DNA of 64,000 nucleotides from Streptococcus sp. 29887 (GTDB taxonomy: Bacteria; Bacillota; Bacilli; Lactobacillales; Streptococcaceae), in assembly GCF_032595075.1 (NCBI RefSeq), contig NZ_CP118735.1:1144001-1208000 (forward strand). The letters are read 5' to 3'. Under the pieces are notes generated by a model. That model was not told where the DNA came from. It saw nothing but the letters and a program-made list of their open reading frames with translations, and did not search any database. Position 1 is the stretch's first letter; every line of letters begins with the position of its first letter. A program made the position numbers and the translations under genes. Below are positions 1 to 8,433 of the stretch, in pieces.

Positions 1-382
1 AGCCATCTAGGACAAGAATTTGTTTTTCTGACACATTTTCAAGTACAAGGTCAACTAGGTTTTCTGCTCGGCTATTGTCCCCCAAACCAGGCCCAATCAA
101 TACCAGGTCAGCATGTTTTATATTTGCTAGGAGTAAGTCTTTGTCATCAACTGAAAAGGCCATGGCTTCAGGTAGGTGACTATGCAGTGCTGGAATATTT
201 TCTTTTTCAGTAGCGACAGTAACCAAGCCAGCTCCGCTATTGACAGTGGCTAGGGCAGTCATGATGATGGCGCCACCGTAAGGGTAAAGTCCACCAATCA
301 GTAAGGCACGGCCGAAGGTTCCCTTGTGGCTGTTCCTAGGTCGTTCCTGAATGACCTGCCTACAAAGTTCTTGTAAATCCAT
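1..382 (-). CDS. nnrD: ADP-dependent NAD(P)H-hydrate dehydratase, 3' part outside window
   Basis: Metabolite-repair enzyme of the ribokinase-like YjeF C-terminal/CARKD family. It dehydrates damaged NAD(P)H hydrate using ADP. Only the first 127 codons are in the window. Visible motifs are KGTFGRALLIGG near residue 20, YPYGGAI, and GPGLG near residue 98, all typical of the family's nucleotide-binding fold. The ATG at 382 is preceded on the minus strand by GAAAGGAGTT, a strong ribosome binding site. The gene diverges from nth. The family call is firm; completeness cannot be judged. Confidence 0.88.
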   Translation of the reverse strand, partial: MDLQELCRQVIQERPRNSHKGTFGRALLIGGLYPYGGAIIMTALATVNSGAGLVTVATEKENIPALHSHLPEAMAFSVDDKDLLLANIKHADLVLIGPGLGDNSRAENLVDLVLENVSEKQILVLDG

Positions 383-470
383 GATAGTCAACTCCTTTCT
401 ATAGATTATTATAGCATGAGAACGGGACACATTCGCAAGTTACTTTTTAGAAAATTCTTCTTTTTCATGC

Positions 471-476
471 TATAAT
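471..476 (+). promoter_or_regulatory. Extended -10 promoter of nth, probably leaderless
   Basis: TGC-TATAAT ends at 476, and the nth ATG starts 7 nt later at 483, where transcription should begin. No Shine-Dalgarno sequence lies between the box and the start codon, so the mRNA is probably leaderless. No good -35 hexamer is visible, as is usual for extended -10 promoters. Confidence 0.6.
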
Positions 477-482
477 GGTGAC

Positions 483-1106
483 ATGGTATTATCAAAGAAA
501 CGTGCAAGAAAAGTTATTGAAGAAATCATCGCCCTTTACCCTGATGCTCAACCTAGTTTGGATTTCCGCAACCATTTTGAATTGGTCTGCGCAGTACTTT
601 TGTCAGCTCAGACAACGGATGCTGCTGTTAACAAGGCAACCCCAGGTTTATTCGAGGCTTTCCCAACGCCTCAAGCTATGGCAGCAGCAGAGGTGAAGGA
701 CATCGAGCCCTACATTTCTCGCTTGGGCTTGTACCGTAATAAGGCCAAGTTTTTGAAAGAATGCGCCCAGCAGTTGTTGGACCGACATGATGGCATTGTC
801 CCACAGACACGGGAGGAATTAGAAGCCTTAGCCGGTGTGGGAAGAAAAACGGCCAATGTGGTGTTGAGTGTCGGTTTTGGCATTCCTGCATTCGCAGTCG
901 ATACCCATGTGGGTCGGATCTGCAAACACCACGATATTGTCAAAAAATCAGCGACCCCACTGGAAACGGAAAAGCGGGTCATGGAGGTCTTACCACCAGA
1001 ACTCTGGCTGCCAGCCCACCAGGCCATGATTTATTTTGGACGAGAAGTCTGCCATCCCAAAAATCCTGAATGTGATAAATTTCCACAATTATATGAATTT
1101 GAGTAA
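483..1106 (+). CDS. nth: Endonuclease III (base-excision repair DNA glycosylase/AP lyase)
   Basis: HhH-GPD glycosylase of 207 residues that removes oxidised pyrimidines and nicks at abasic sites. The helix-hairpin-helix reads LAGVGRKTANVV with the catalytic lysine, followed by AVDTHVGRIC with the catalytic aspartate. At the C-terminus the usual four-cysteine iron-sulfur motif (C-x6-C-x2-C-x5-C) is reduced to C-HPKNPE-C; the third and fourth cysteines are absent and the protein ends at PQLYEFE. The cluster is therefore probably missing. The start at 483 has no ribosome binding site and fits leaderless translation. An attenuator-like terminator follows immediately. Confidence 0.92.
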   Translation: MVLSKKRARKVIEEIIALYPDAQPSLDFRNHFELVCAVLLSAQTTDAAVNKATPGLFEAFPTPQAMAAAEVKDIEPYISRLGLYRNKAKFLKECAQQLLDRHDGIVPQTREELEALAGVGRKTANVVLSVGFGIPAFAVDTHVGRICKHHDIVKKSATPLETEKRVMEVLPPELWLPAHQAMIYFGREVCHPKNPECDKFPQLYEFE

Positions 1107-1134
1107 AAAATCTTCAGTTTTTGAAGATTTTTTT
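1107..1134 (+). terminator. Intrinsic terminator of nth
   Basis: A 9-bp stem AAATCTTCA / TGAAGATTT with a GTTTT loop, followed by a T-run, directly after the nth stop codon. Confidence 0.85.
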
Positions 1135-1138
1135 CGTA

Positions 1139-1398
1139 TTCTTGTCAAAAATTTCCAGTAAAATCAGAACGTTTTTAGAAATATTCAATAGAATGTCTTC
1201 TAAAACGGAATTTGACGAATATTCAATCCTGTTTCACTTCCATAAAGCGATAATAAACGAACGTTTACACATGATGCACAAAGTATATTGACAAAAAACA
1301 AACAATGTTCTAAAATAATAATTGTAAACAAAGGAAAAACGAACAAACTAGTATTTCCTAATATAAAAATCATTTAAAAACGAACAGAGGAGAAACTC
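1139..1398 (+). promoter_or_regulatory. guaC promoter region with three ACGAAC boxes
   Basis: No gene is visible here. A clear promoter is TTGACA (1288-1293), 17 nt, TAAAAT (1311-1316). Three copies of ACGAAC with an A-rich 5' flank lie at about 1257-1262, 1339-1344 and 1380-1385; the last abuts the ribosome binding site AGAGGAGAA. The motif resembles the PurR box core CGAAC known from Bacillus and lactococci and recurs upstream of guaA. That it is a regulator site is inference. Confidence 0.5.
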
Positions 1399-2382
1399 AT
1401 GTTTAATGAAACACCAGTTTTTGACTACGAAGATATTCAGCTCATTCCAAACAAATGTATCATCAATAGCCGTTCGGAGGCAGATACATCGGTAACACTC
1501 GGAAAATACACTTTTAAACTGCCAGTGGTTCCTGCCAATATGCAGACGATCTTGGATGAAGATGTGGCAGAAATGTTGGCCAAAGATGGTTATTTTTACA
1601 TCATGCACCGTTTCGACGAAGAGGGGCGAATTCCCTTCGTGAAGCGCATGCATGACCAAGGCTTGATTGCTTCTATCTCGGTTGGTGTGAAAGACTATGA
1701 ATATGACTTTGTTTCTAGTTTAAAAGCTGACGCGCCTGAGTTTATTACCATTGATATTGCGCATGGTCATGCGGATAGCGTGATTAAAATGATCAAGCAT
1801 ATCAAGAAAGAATTGCCTGATACCTTTGTCATTGCAGGTAATGTTGGCACTCCTGAAGCTGTTCGAGAATTGGAAAATGCCGGTGCGGATGCAACAAAAG
1901 TTGGCATTGGTCCAGGTAAGGTCTGCATCACCAAGGTCAAAACTGGTTTTGGTACAGGGGGGTGGCAGCTGGCTGCCCTTCGTTGGTGTTCAAAAGCTGC
2001 TCGTAAGCCGATTATTGCGGACGGTGGTATCCGTACCCACGGAGATATTGCCAAATCCATCCGTTTCGGTGCTAGCATGGTTATGATTGGTTCCCTCTTT
2101 GCTGGTCACATCGAAAGCCCAGGAAAGACAGTAGAAGTAGACGGTAAACAATTTAAAGAATATTATGGCTCTGCATCTGAATACCAAAAAGGAGCCTATA
2201 AGAACGTGGAAGGCAAAAAAATTCTCCTGCCAGCTAAAGGTCATTTGAAAGATACGCTGATTGAAATGGAGCAAGATTTGCAATCATCCATTTCCTATGC
2301 TGGCGGTCGTGACATTACCAGCTTGAAGCACGTGGATTATGTGATTGTGAAAAATTCAATATGGAATGGGGATTCTATCTAG
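1399..2382 (+). CDS. guaC: GMP reductase
   Basis: NADPH-dependent reductive deamination of GMP to IMP, which lets the cell recover IMP and adenylates from guanine nucleotides. The 327-residue length is normal. The IMPDH/GMPR barrel signature GIGPGKVC carries the catalytic Cys at residue 176, followed by TGFGTGG and the phosphate-binding [11 protein letters not shown]. The absence of CBS domains fits GuaC rather than IMP dehydrogenase. It is monocistronic, between its own promoter and a terminator. It shares a promoter-proximal motif with guaA at the other end of the window, suggesting joint purine control (inference). Confidence 0.95.
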   Translation: MFNETPVFDYEDIQLIPNKCIINSRSEADTSVTLGKYTFKLPVVPANMQTILDEDVAEMLAKDGYFYIMHRFDEEGRIPFVKRMHDQGLIASISVGVKDYEYDFVSSLKADAPEFITIDIAHGHADSVIKMIKHIKKELPDTFVIAGNVGTPEAVRELENAGADATKVGIGPGKVCITKVKTGFGTGGWQLAALRWCSKAARKPIIADGGIRTHGDIAKSIRFGASMVMIGSLFAGHIESPGKTVEVDGKQFKEYYGSASEYQKGAYKNVEGKKILLPAKGHLKDTLIEMEQDLQSSISYAGGRDITSLKHVDYVIVKNSIWNGDSI

Positions 2383-2386
2383 TTAA

Positions 2387-2416
2387 AGAGGACTTGCAAT
2401 GCAGGTCCTTTTCTTG
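2387..2416 (+). terminator. Intrinsic terminator of guaC
   Basis: Stem AGGACTTGC / GCAGGTCCT with one wobble pair, loop AAT, then TTTTCTTG. Confidence 0.75.
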
Positions 2417-2451
2417 TTACAATATTTATATAAAATTGAAAGAGAATAAGT

Positions 2452-3789
2452 ATGTACCAAACAAGAAATAACAAAGAGAAACTCTGGCTATTTATCAAAA
2501 TATTTTTGCCTATTTTAATTTATCAATTTGCTAATTACTCGGCATCTTTTATTGATACCATGATGACTGGCCAGTACAGTACCATGGATTTAGCTGGTGT
2601 TTCCATGGCAACCAGCCTTTGGAATCCTTTGTTCTCATTTTTGACGGGGATTGTATCTGCGCTTGTTCCAATCATTGCTCAATATCTAGGACAAGGAGAG
2701 AAGTCAAAGATTCGGCAAGAGTTTCATCAGTTTGTCTATTTGGCCCTTGGACTGACGGCAATCCTCTTACTCTTGGTCTATCTTTTTGCCGTTCCGGCTC
2801 TGTCTCGTTTCGACTTGGACAAAGCTGTCTTTCAGGTCGGTCGGCAGTACCTCTACTATATCTCCATCGGCATCTTGCCCCTCTTATTGTTCAGCGTCTG
2901 CCGATCCTTTTTCGACGCCTTGGGCTTGACCCGCCTATCTATGTACCTCATGTTGCTTCTGGTTCCCTTTAACAGCCTCTTTAACTATCTCTTAATTTAT
3001 GGGAAAATGGGCCTACCAGCCCTGGGCGGAGCAGGTGCTGGATTGGGCACTGCTTTAGCTTACTGGGCTGTGTTGCTAGTCATTGTCCTTGTCATGTGCA
3101 AAAATAAGACCATTTCTTCTTATCAGATTTGGCGGTGGAGTCCGATTGACCTTTCTTTATTGAAGGAAGGCTTGAAAATTGGTTTGCCGATTGGTTTGCA
3201 AGTCTTTGCAGAAGTGGCTATTTTTGCAGTTGTTGGCCTTTACATGGCAAAATTTTCTGCTCAGATTATCGCGGCTCATCAGGCGGCCATGAACTTTGCT
3301 ACTCTTCTTTATGCCTTCCCGTCTTCTGTATCTTCAGCCTTGGCTATTGTGGTTGCCTATGAAGTGGGTGCAAAACGACCTATAGATGTAAAAGCCTACA
3401 GCCGTTTGGGACGCTTAGCAGCGCTAGGCTTTGCAGGTTTGACCTTAACCTTCCTTTATTTTTTCCGTTCCAAAGTTGCCTATCTCTACGGAAATGATGC
3501 AGACTTTGTCCGACTGACCTCACATTTTCTAAGCTTTGCCCTCATGTTCCAATTAGCAGATGCCTATACAGCACCAATTCAAGGAATTTTGCGTGGTTAC
3601 AAGGATACAACTGTTCCATTTGTACTTGGTTTGGTTGCTTATTGGTCCATGACTTTTCCGGTTGCCTTTTTCCTGGAAAGATTTTTCCAGCTGGGACCAG
3701 AAGCCTATTGGCTTGGTCTAATTTCAGGTATTTTTGTTTGCGGGATTGCCCTAAGATTGCGTTTGAAGAAAATTGCTAGCCTTCAATAG
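2452..3789 (+). CDS. MATE-family multidrug/cation efflux transporter
   Basis: Integral membrane antiporter of 445 residues with about twelve hydrophobic segments, the MATE (NorM/DinF) fold. Such proteins export cationic drugs or toxic metabolites using a Na+ or H+ gradient. The N-terminal half has the characteristic MMTGQYSTMDLAG loop after the first helix and a repeat of this pattern (LAALGFAG) in the second half. The start at 2452 follows GAAAGAGAATA, a modest ribosome binding site. The substrate cannot be inferred from sequence. It follows guaC but is separated from it by a terminator. Confidence 0.88.
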   Translation: MYQTRNNKEKLWLFIKIFLPILIYQFANYSASFIDTMMTGQYSTMDLAGVSMATSLWNPLFSFLTGIVSALVPIIAQYLGQGEKSKIRQEFHQFVYLALGLTAILLLLVYLFAVPALSRFDLDKAVFQVGRQYLYYISIGILPLLLFSVCRSFFDALGLTRLSMYLMLLLVPFNSLFNYLLIYGKMGLPALGGAGAGLGTALAYWAVLLVIVLVMCKNKTISSYQIWRWSPIDLSLLKEGLKIGLPIGLQVFAEVAIFAVVGLYMAKFSAQIIAAHQAAMNFATLLYAFPSSVSSALAIVVAYEVGAKRPIDVKAYSRLGRLAALGFAGLTLTFLYFFRSKVAYLYGNDADFVRLTSHFLSFALMFQLADAYTAPIQGILRGYKDTTVPFVLGLVAYWSMTFPVAFFLERFFQLGPEAYWLGLISGIFVCGIALRLRLKKIASLQ

Positions 3790-3805
3790 ATTTCTATGTT
3801 TTCGC

Positions 3806-3833
3806 TTGACAGATTTTCTGAGCTTGATATAAT
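3806..3833 (+). promoter_or_regulatory. Strong promoter for the gene at 3859
   Basis: TTGACA (3806-3811), 16 nt, TATAAT (3828-3833) with a TGA extension. This is near-consensus, so the nonsense-bearing gene downstream is still expected to be transcribed. Confidence 0.7.
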
Positions 3834-3858
3834 TTACTAAAAAAGGTTGGGTGCTAAT

Positions 3859-4239
3859 ATGAAAAAGAGATGATTGATTTTTGTTGTTTTATCTTGTATC
3901 TGCATCTTGTTTGGCTATCAAGTTGTGAAGAAAACTGAAATTAGTTTACCTCAAGCTGACCAGATTGTAATTAGTAATCAGGATGGTGGAGAGCTAAGAA
4001 CTCTGGAAGGTAGTAAAATGAGCGATTTTCTATCGGAGCTTACCCAAATCCATCCTTATCTTTTCAAAAATGCTAGCAACCATGACCAGCCAGTTGGGGT
4101 AGAAGAATATTACCAACTAACCTTTCAACCTAATAATAAAATTGCCTATCTCTATGAGAAAAATGGCAAAACCTATCTGGAGTTTCCTTACGAGTTGACA
4201 GTCAGGACCAAAAAGTCCTTGTCTGAGTTAATAGACTAG
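3859..4239 (+). pseudogene. Small membrane-anchored protein (DUF5301-like) with a stop at codon 5
   Basis: The natural start ATG at 3859 reads M-K-K-R and then TGA at 3871-3873, continuing in frame as a hydrophobic anchor (LIFVVLSCICILFGYQVV) and a short extracellular domain ending at 4239. TGA most simply replaces a TGG (Trp) codon. Translation might restart at TTG 3874, giving 121 residues without the positively charged N-terminus needed for membrane insertion. The domain (IVISNQDGGELRT, YLYEKNGKTYLEFPYEL) resembles small streptococcal DUF5301 proteins of unknown role; I am unsure of that. Its promoter and terminator are intact, so the lesion looks recent. Confidence 0.6.
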
Positions 4240-4243
4240 AAGA

Positions 4244-4267
4244 AGTCGGAGCAATCCGGCTTTTTTC
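4244..4267 (+). terminator. Intrinsic terminator
   Basis: Stem AGTCGGA / TCCGGCT, loop GCAA, then TTTTTC, just after the stop at 4239. Confidence 0.8.
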
Positions 4268-4330
4268 TTTGCTTGAGAAAATAGCCTCGTCATGTTAAAA
4301 TAAAAGGATAGAAAATCAGATGGAGAAATT

Positions 4331-4849
4331 ATGAATTATTTTAACGTAGGAAAGATTGTTAACACCCAAGGCTTGCAAGGAGAAATGCGTGTTTTATCTG
4401 TAACGGATTTTGCAGAAGAACGGTTTAAAAAAGGGGCAAAGCTAGCCTTGTTTAATGACAAGGACCAGTTTGTCATGGAAGTTGAAATTGCCAGTCACCG
4501 CAAGGCTAAAAACTTTGATATTATCAAGTTCAAGGGTATGTACCACATCAATGATATCGAGAAGTACAAGGGCTTTAGTTTGAAAATTGCGGAAGAAAAT
4601 TTGTCCGACCTTGAAGACGGTGAGTTTTATTACCATGAAATTATCGGTTTGGATGTTTATGAAAATGACCAGCTGATTGGACAAATCAAGGAAATCTTGC
4701 AACCTGGTGCCAATGATGTCTGGGTGGTCAAACGCAAAGGGAAGAAAGACCTGCTCTTGCCTTACATCCCGCCTGTTGTCTTGAACATTGATATTCCAAA
4801 CAATCGCGTAGATGTGGAATTGCTTGAGGGCTTGGACGATGAGAATTGA
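4331..4849 (+). CDS. rimM: Ribosome maturation factor RimM
   Basis: Binds ribosomal protein S19 and assists 16S rRNA processing in 30S assembly. The 172 residues show the N-terminal RimM barrel ([18 protein letters not shown]) and the C-terminal PRC-barrel ([17 protein letters not shown], ending LLPYIPPVV). It overlaps trmD by 11 nt, the conserved rimM-trmD coupling. In many Firmicutes rpsP and a KH-protein gene precede it; here its upstream neighbour is the broken small gene instead. Confidence 0.95.
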   Translation: MNYFNVGKIVNTQGLQGEMRVLSVTDFAEERFKKGAKLALFNDKDQFVMEVEIASHRKAKNFDIIKFKGMYHINDIEKYKGFSLKIAEENLSDLEDGEFYYHEIIGLDVYENDQLIGQIKEILQPGANDVWVVKRKGKKDLLLPYIPPVVLNIDIPNNRVDVELLEGLDDEN

Positions 4850-5564
4850 TATTTTGACCCTCTTCCCAGAAATGTTTGCTCCGCTGGAACATTCTATTGT
4901 GGGCAAGGCGCGTGACAAGGGCTTGCTGGAAATCAACTACCATAATTTTCGTGAGAAAGCTGAAAAGGCTCGCCATGTGGATGATGAGCCTTACGGCGGA
5001 GGTCAAGGGATGTTACTCCGAGCTCAACCGATTTTTGACACCATGGATAGCATTGAACAAACCAAGCCCCGTGTTATCTTGTTGGATCCTGCTGGTCGGA
5101 CTTTCAATCAGGCCTATGCAGAAGAATTGGCACAGGAAGAGCAGTTGATTTTTATCTGTGGACATTACGAAGGTTATGATGAGCGGATTAAGACCCTGGT
5201 GACAGACGAGATTTCTCTTGGAGATTATGTTCTGACTGGGGGCGAATTAGCAGCCATGACTATGATTGATGCTACTGTTCGTTTAATTCCAGAGGTCATT
5301 GGCAAGGAAGTCAGCCATACGGATGATAGTTTTTCTTCAGGTTTATTGGAATATCCTCAGTACACTCGTCCCTACGAATATCGAGGGATGGTAGTGCCAG
5401 ATGTTCTCATGAGTGGCCACCATGAAAATATTCGAAAATGGCGTCTGGAAGAAAGCCTACGAAAAACCTATCAACGTCGTCCAGACTTGTTGGAAAATTA
5501 TAACTTTACAGCTGAAGAGTTAACTATTTTTGAAAAAATCAAAGCAGAAGACACAGTTGATTAG
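4839..5564 (+). CDS. trmD: tRNA (guanine37-N1)-methyltransferase
   Basis: SPOUT methyltransferase that makes m1G37 in tRNAs reading CNN and some other codons, preventing +1 frameshifting. It has 241 residues starting [14 protein letters not shown] longer reading frame opens upstream at 4812, but the family start is the ATG at 4839, which overlaps the rimM end. Knot-forming and AdoMet-binding segments are visible: [12 protein letters not shown] and [15 protein letters not shown]. Translational coupling with rimM is likely. Confidence 0.95.
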   Translation: MRIDILTLFPEMFAPLEHSIVGKARDKGLLEINYHNFREKAEKARHVDDEPYGGGQGMLLRAQPIFDTMDSIEQTKPRVILLDPAGRTFNQAYAEELAQEEQLIFICGHYEGYDERIKTLVTDEISLGDYVLTGGELAAMTMIDATVRLIPEVIGKEVSHTDDSFSSGLLEYPQYTRPYEYRGMVVPDVLMSGHHENIRKWRLEESLRKTYQRRPDLLENYNFTAEELTIFEKIKAEDTVD

Positions 5565-5594
5565 ACTGTGTTTTCATGTTCAAAGGAGAAAATT

Positions 5595-6662
5595 ATGAAA
5601 CGTCAGGTATTTGAAAACTACCAACCTTATAAAATAAAACATAAGGCTAGATTTGACTTGGGAAATAATGAAAATCGCATTATTGATTGGTCCTTTTTAC
5701 CGCAAAAGACCTTAGAGAGCTTAGAAGTTGGTCAATTGAGCTTTTACGGTGACAATACATACTCAAATCTGATTGAGAAATATGCGACCTATCTTGGAGT
5801 AAATCCCAGACAGGTGACGGTGGGAGTTGGCTCTGACCACCTCATTCATATGATTGTTTCCACCTTTATGGATAAGGATGATACATTCTTAACGGTCAAT
5901 CCTGATTTCTTCATGTATGAAACCTATAACCAGATGCATGGTAGTCGGTTTGAAGCTATTGACTTAGAAGAGAAAGATGGGACCTTGGTTTTGCCAGTTG
6001 AGAACTTGTTGGCGCGTGCTCAAGAAACCAATGCGAAAATTCTCATGCTTTCCAACCCAAACAATCCATCATCGGTTGCCTATTCCATGGAAGATTTGGA
6101 AAGGTTAGCGACTTCTTTCAAGGGATTGCTGGTTATTGACGAGGCCTATATTGAATTTGCAGAAGTTGAGAGCTTTCTCAGTCGCCTTGAAGGATATGAG
6201 AATGTTTTGGTCTTGCGTACACTTTCCAAGGCCTTTGGTCTAGCAGGTTTGCGAGTTGGTTTTGCGGTTGGAAGTGAAGAGCTTATTTATGAATTGGACA
6301 AGGTCATTCCACCTTTTAGTCTATCCAATTTAACGGCTCATATGGCTACAGTTGCCTTGGATTACAAAGATAAAGTAACAGAAACGGTTGAAACAATTGT
6401 CAAACTGCGTCAAGAAATGATTGCTTTTTTAGAACAATTAGAAGATTGTCATGTCCTGCCAAGTCAGACCAGTTTTGTGACCTTTAAGGCACCGTGGGCA
6501 GAAGTGTTTCACCGGCAAGCTTTGGCAAAAGATTGGAATTTCAAGTACTATCCAACAGGGAAATTAGCAGGTTACATTCGACTGTCCATTGGCCGGCCAG
6601 AAGAGATGGCTATGCTTAAAGAGATGGTCACATCAATGATAGAAGGGGGGGCAATTTCGTAA
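5595..6662 (+). CDS. PLP-dependent class I/II aminotransferase, HisC-like
   Basis: Fold type I aminotransferase of 355 residues related to histidinol-phosphate aminotransferase. Seen: FYGDNTYSNL near the start, SNPNNPSS, VIDEAYIEF with the PLP-binding Asp and Tyr, and the Schiff-base lysine K212 in TLSKAFGLAGLRVG. The ATG at 5595 is chosen because CAAAGGAGAA precedes it; the frame is open further upstream without a ribosome binding site. No other histidine-biosynthesis genes are nearby, so a broader amino-acid or aromatic transamination role is possible. It follows trmD by 30 nt and may be cotranscribed. Confidence 0.8.
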   Translation: MKRQVFENYQPYKIKHKARFDLGNNENRIIDWSFLPQKTLESLEVGQLSFYGDNTYSNLIEKYATYLGVNPRQVTVGVGSDHLIHMIVSTFMDKDDTFLTVNPDFFMYETYNQMHGSRFEAIDLEEKDGTLVLPVENLLARAQETNAKILMLSNPNNPSSVAYSMEDLERLATSFKGLLVIDEAYIEFAEVESFLSRLEGYENVLVLRTLSKAFGLAGLRVGFAVGSEELIYELDKVIPPFSLSNLTAHMATVALDYKDKVTETVETIVKLRQEMIAFLEQLEDCHVLPSQTSFVTFKAPWAEVFHRQALAKDWNFKYYPTGKLAGYIRLSIGRPEEMAMLKEMVTSMIEGGAIS

Positions 6663-6720
6663 GAGATTGTTCTTTTTTGAAGAAAATTGACATTTTTTGA
6701 AAGATTTTGCTAGAAAATGA

Positions 6721-6748
6721 TTGACAATGATAGTTTTTAGTGTATAAT
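6721..6748 (+). promoter_or_regulatory. Promoter of the fructose operon
   Basis: TTGACA (6721-6726), 16 nt, TATAAT (6743-6748), a near-consensus sigma-A promoter. The expected start point falls at the edge of the cre site just downstream. Confidence 0.8.
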
Positions 6749-6754
6749 GGTTTT

Positions 6755-6768
6755 TGTAAACGATTGCA
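6755..6768 (+). promoter_or_regulatory. cre site (CcpA) in the fru operon leader
   Basis: TGTAAACGATTGCA matches the cre consensus TGWAANCGNTNWCA at every position but one. It lies at about +1 to +14 relative to the -10 box, where CcpA binding would block transcription when preferred sugars are present. Identification is by consensus only. Confidence 0.65.
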
Positions 6769-6775
6769 GGAGGTG

Positions 6776-7525
6776 TTGGACATTCTCAAATCAGAACGCA
6801 AGCAAGTCATACTAGAACGCATTCAAGCACAACAATTTGTCCGATTGGAAGAATTGGTTGACATTCTAGCAACATCCGAATCCACTGTTCGTAGGGATTT
6901 GGACGAGTTAGAGAATGAAGGGAAACTTCGAAGAGTACATGGTGGTGCAGAAGCACCAGCTAAATTGCAACTGGAAGAATCCATTCTGGAAAAATCTTTC
7001 AAAAACGTTCAAGAAAAACGGATGATTGCTGAAAGAGCAGCACAGTTAGTCATGGACGGCGATGTGATTTTCGTAGATGCAGGAACGACAACCGGTGTCT
7101 TGATTGACTATCTCCAACAGGAAAATCTAACAGTCGTGACCAATTCCATTCACCATGCTGTCAAGTTGGTTGAACGCAAGATAAAGACCATTATTATAGG
7201 TGGTTTTGTTAAGCAATCAACCGATGCTTCAGTAGGTGCCATGGCTTTGGAGCAAATTCGACAGCTCAATTTTGATAAGGCATTTCTGGGAATGAATGGT
7301 ATTGATAAAAACTATTTTACAACGCCAGATATTGAGGAAGCGACCATCAAACGTACCATCATAGACAATGCAAAAGAAAGCTATGTTTTAGCTGATGCGT
7401 CAAAAATTGGTCAATTCTCCTTTGCCAAGGTTGCAGCCATCGAAAAAGCCAATATTATCTGTCAATCTTCGGAGAGCAGTTTGTTGGACATCATAAAAGA
7501 GAAAACGAGGGTAATCGAGGTATGA
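6776..7525 (+). CDS. fruR: DeoR-family transcriptional repressor of the fructose operon
   Basis: DeoR/GlpR-type regulator of about 250 residues. An N-terminal winged helix (ILATSESTVRRDLDELENEGKLRRVHGG) is followed by a sugar-phosphate sensing domain (IFVDAGTTTGVLIDYL, VLADASKIGQ). It probably responds to fructose-1-phosphate and controls its own operon, as for streptococcal FruR. The start is uncertain. AGGAGG at 6768-6773 is only 2 nt before TTG 6776; GTG 6773 overlaps it; ATT 6782 would have ideal 8-nt spacing and give ILKSERKQ, close to homologues that begin at LKSERKQ. It overlaps fruK by 4 nt. Confidence 0.9.
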   Translation: MDILKSERKQVILERIQAQQFVRLEELVDILATSESTVRRDLDELENEGKLRRVHGGAEAPAKLQLEESILEKSFKNVQEKRMIAERAAQLVMDGDVIFVDAGTTTGVLIDYLQQENLTVVTNSIHHAVKLVERKIKTIIIGGFVKQSTDASVGAMALEQIRQLNFDKAFLGMNGIDKNYFTTPDIEEATIKRTIIDNAKESYVLADASKIGQFSFAKVAAIEKANIICQSSESSLLDIIKEKTRVIEV

Positions 7526-8433
7526 TTTATACTGTTACGCTCAATCCAGCCATTGACTACATTGTTCGACTTGATAGAGTTGAAACAGGCAGTGTCAATC
7601 GTATGGAGAGTGACGATAAGTATGCCGGCGGTAAGGGAATTAACGTTAGTCGTGTTTTGAAGCGATTGGGCTATCCGAATACAGCAACGGGTTTCCTTGG
7701 CGGTTTTACCGGTCAGTTCATCAAGGATGGATTGGTTGCTGAAGGCATTGATACCGATTTTGTTCAGGTGGACCAAGATACGCGGATTAACGTGAAAATC
7801 AAAGCCGACCAAGAAACAGAAATCAACGGTTTAGGTCCGATTGTGACAGATACACAGTTGGCAGAACTAGAAATGGTTTTGGCTGGCTTGACTAAAGATG
7901 ACACAGTTGTCTTTGCCGGTTCAGCACCAGCTAGCCTTGGAAATGAAGTGTATAATAAGCTAATTCCAGTGGCTAAAAAAGCAGGGGCTCAAGTAGTTTG
8001 TGACTTTGAAGGGCAAACTCTTCTGGATTCACTTGCTTACCAACCGCTTTTGGTTAAACCAAATAACCACGAGTTGGAAGCTATTTTCAATGTTGAATTG
8101 AAGGGGATAGCTGACATCGAAACCTACGCTAAGAAAATCTTAGATATGGGAGCTCAGAACGTTATCATTTCTATGGCAGGGGATGGGGCTTTGTTGGTTA
8201 CTCCGACGGCAACCTACTTTGCCAAACCAATCAAGGGAACGGTGAAAAATTCTGTCGGTGCTGGAGATTCCATGGTGGCAGGATTTACTGGCGAATACGT
8301 TCGCTCACAGGACCCGATTGAAGCTCTCAAATGGGGAGTTGCTTGCGGTACGGCAACAGCCTTTTCAGACGATTTGGCAAGTATCGAGTTTATTAAGGAA
8401 ACTTATGAAAAAGTTGAGGTAGAAACACTATGA
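7522..8433 (+). CDS. fruK: 1-phosphofructokinase
   Basis: Phosphorylates fructose-1-phosphate, the product of FruA import, to fructose-1,6-bisphosphate with ATP. PfkB/ribokinase fold of 303 residues. The first PfkB signature is GGKGINVSRVL near residue 35, and the second, NSVGAGDSMVAGF, has catalytic Asp249. It overlaps fruR upstream (ATGA) and fruA downstream (4 nt), so the three genes are translationally coupled. Confidence 0.95.
   Translation: MIYTVTLNPAIDYIVRLDRVETGSVNRMESDDKYAGGKGINVSRVLKRLGYPNTATGFLGGFTGQFIKDGLVAEGIDTDFVQVDQDTRINVKIKADQETEINGLGPIVTDTQLAELEMVLAGLTKDDTVVFAGSAPASLGNEVYNKLIPVAKKAGAQVVCDFEGQTLLDSLAYQPLLVKPNNHELEAIFNVELKGIADIETYAKKILDMGAQNVIISMAGDGALLVTPTATYFAKPIKGTVKNSVGAGDSMVAGFTGEYVRSQDPIEALKWGVACGTATAFSDDLASIEFIKETYEKVEVETL

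Noticed and set aside
1139..1398. Purine riboswitch before guaC
   Set aside because: No three-way junction or conserved purine-aptamer core is visible; the ACGAAC boxes and normal promoter explain the region better.
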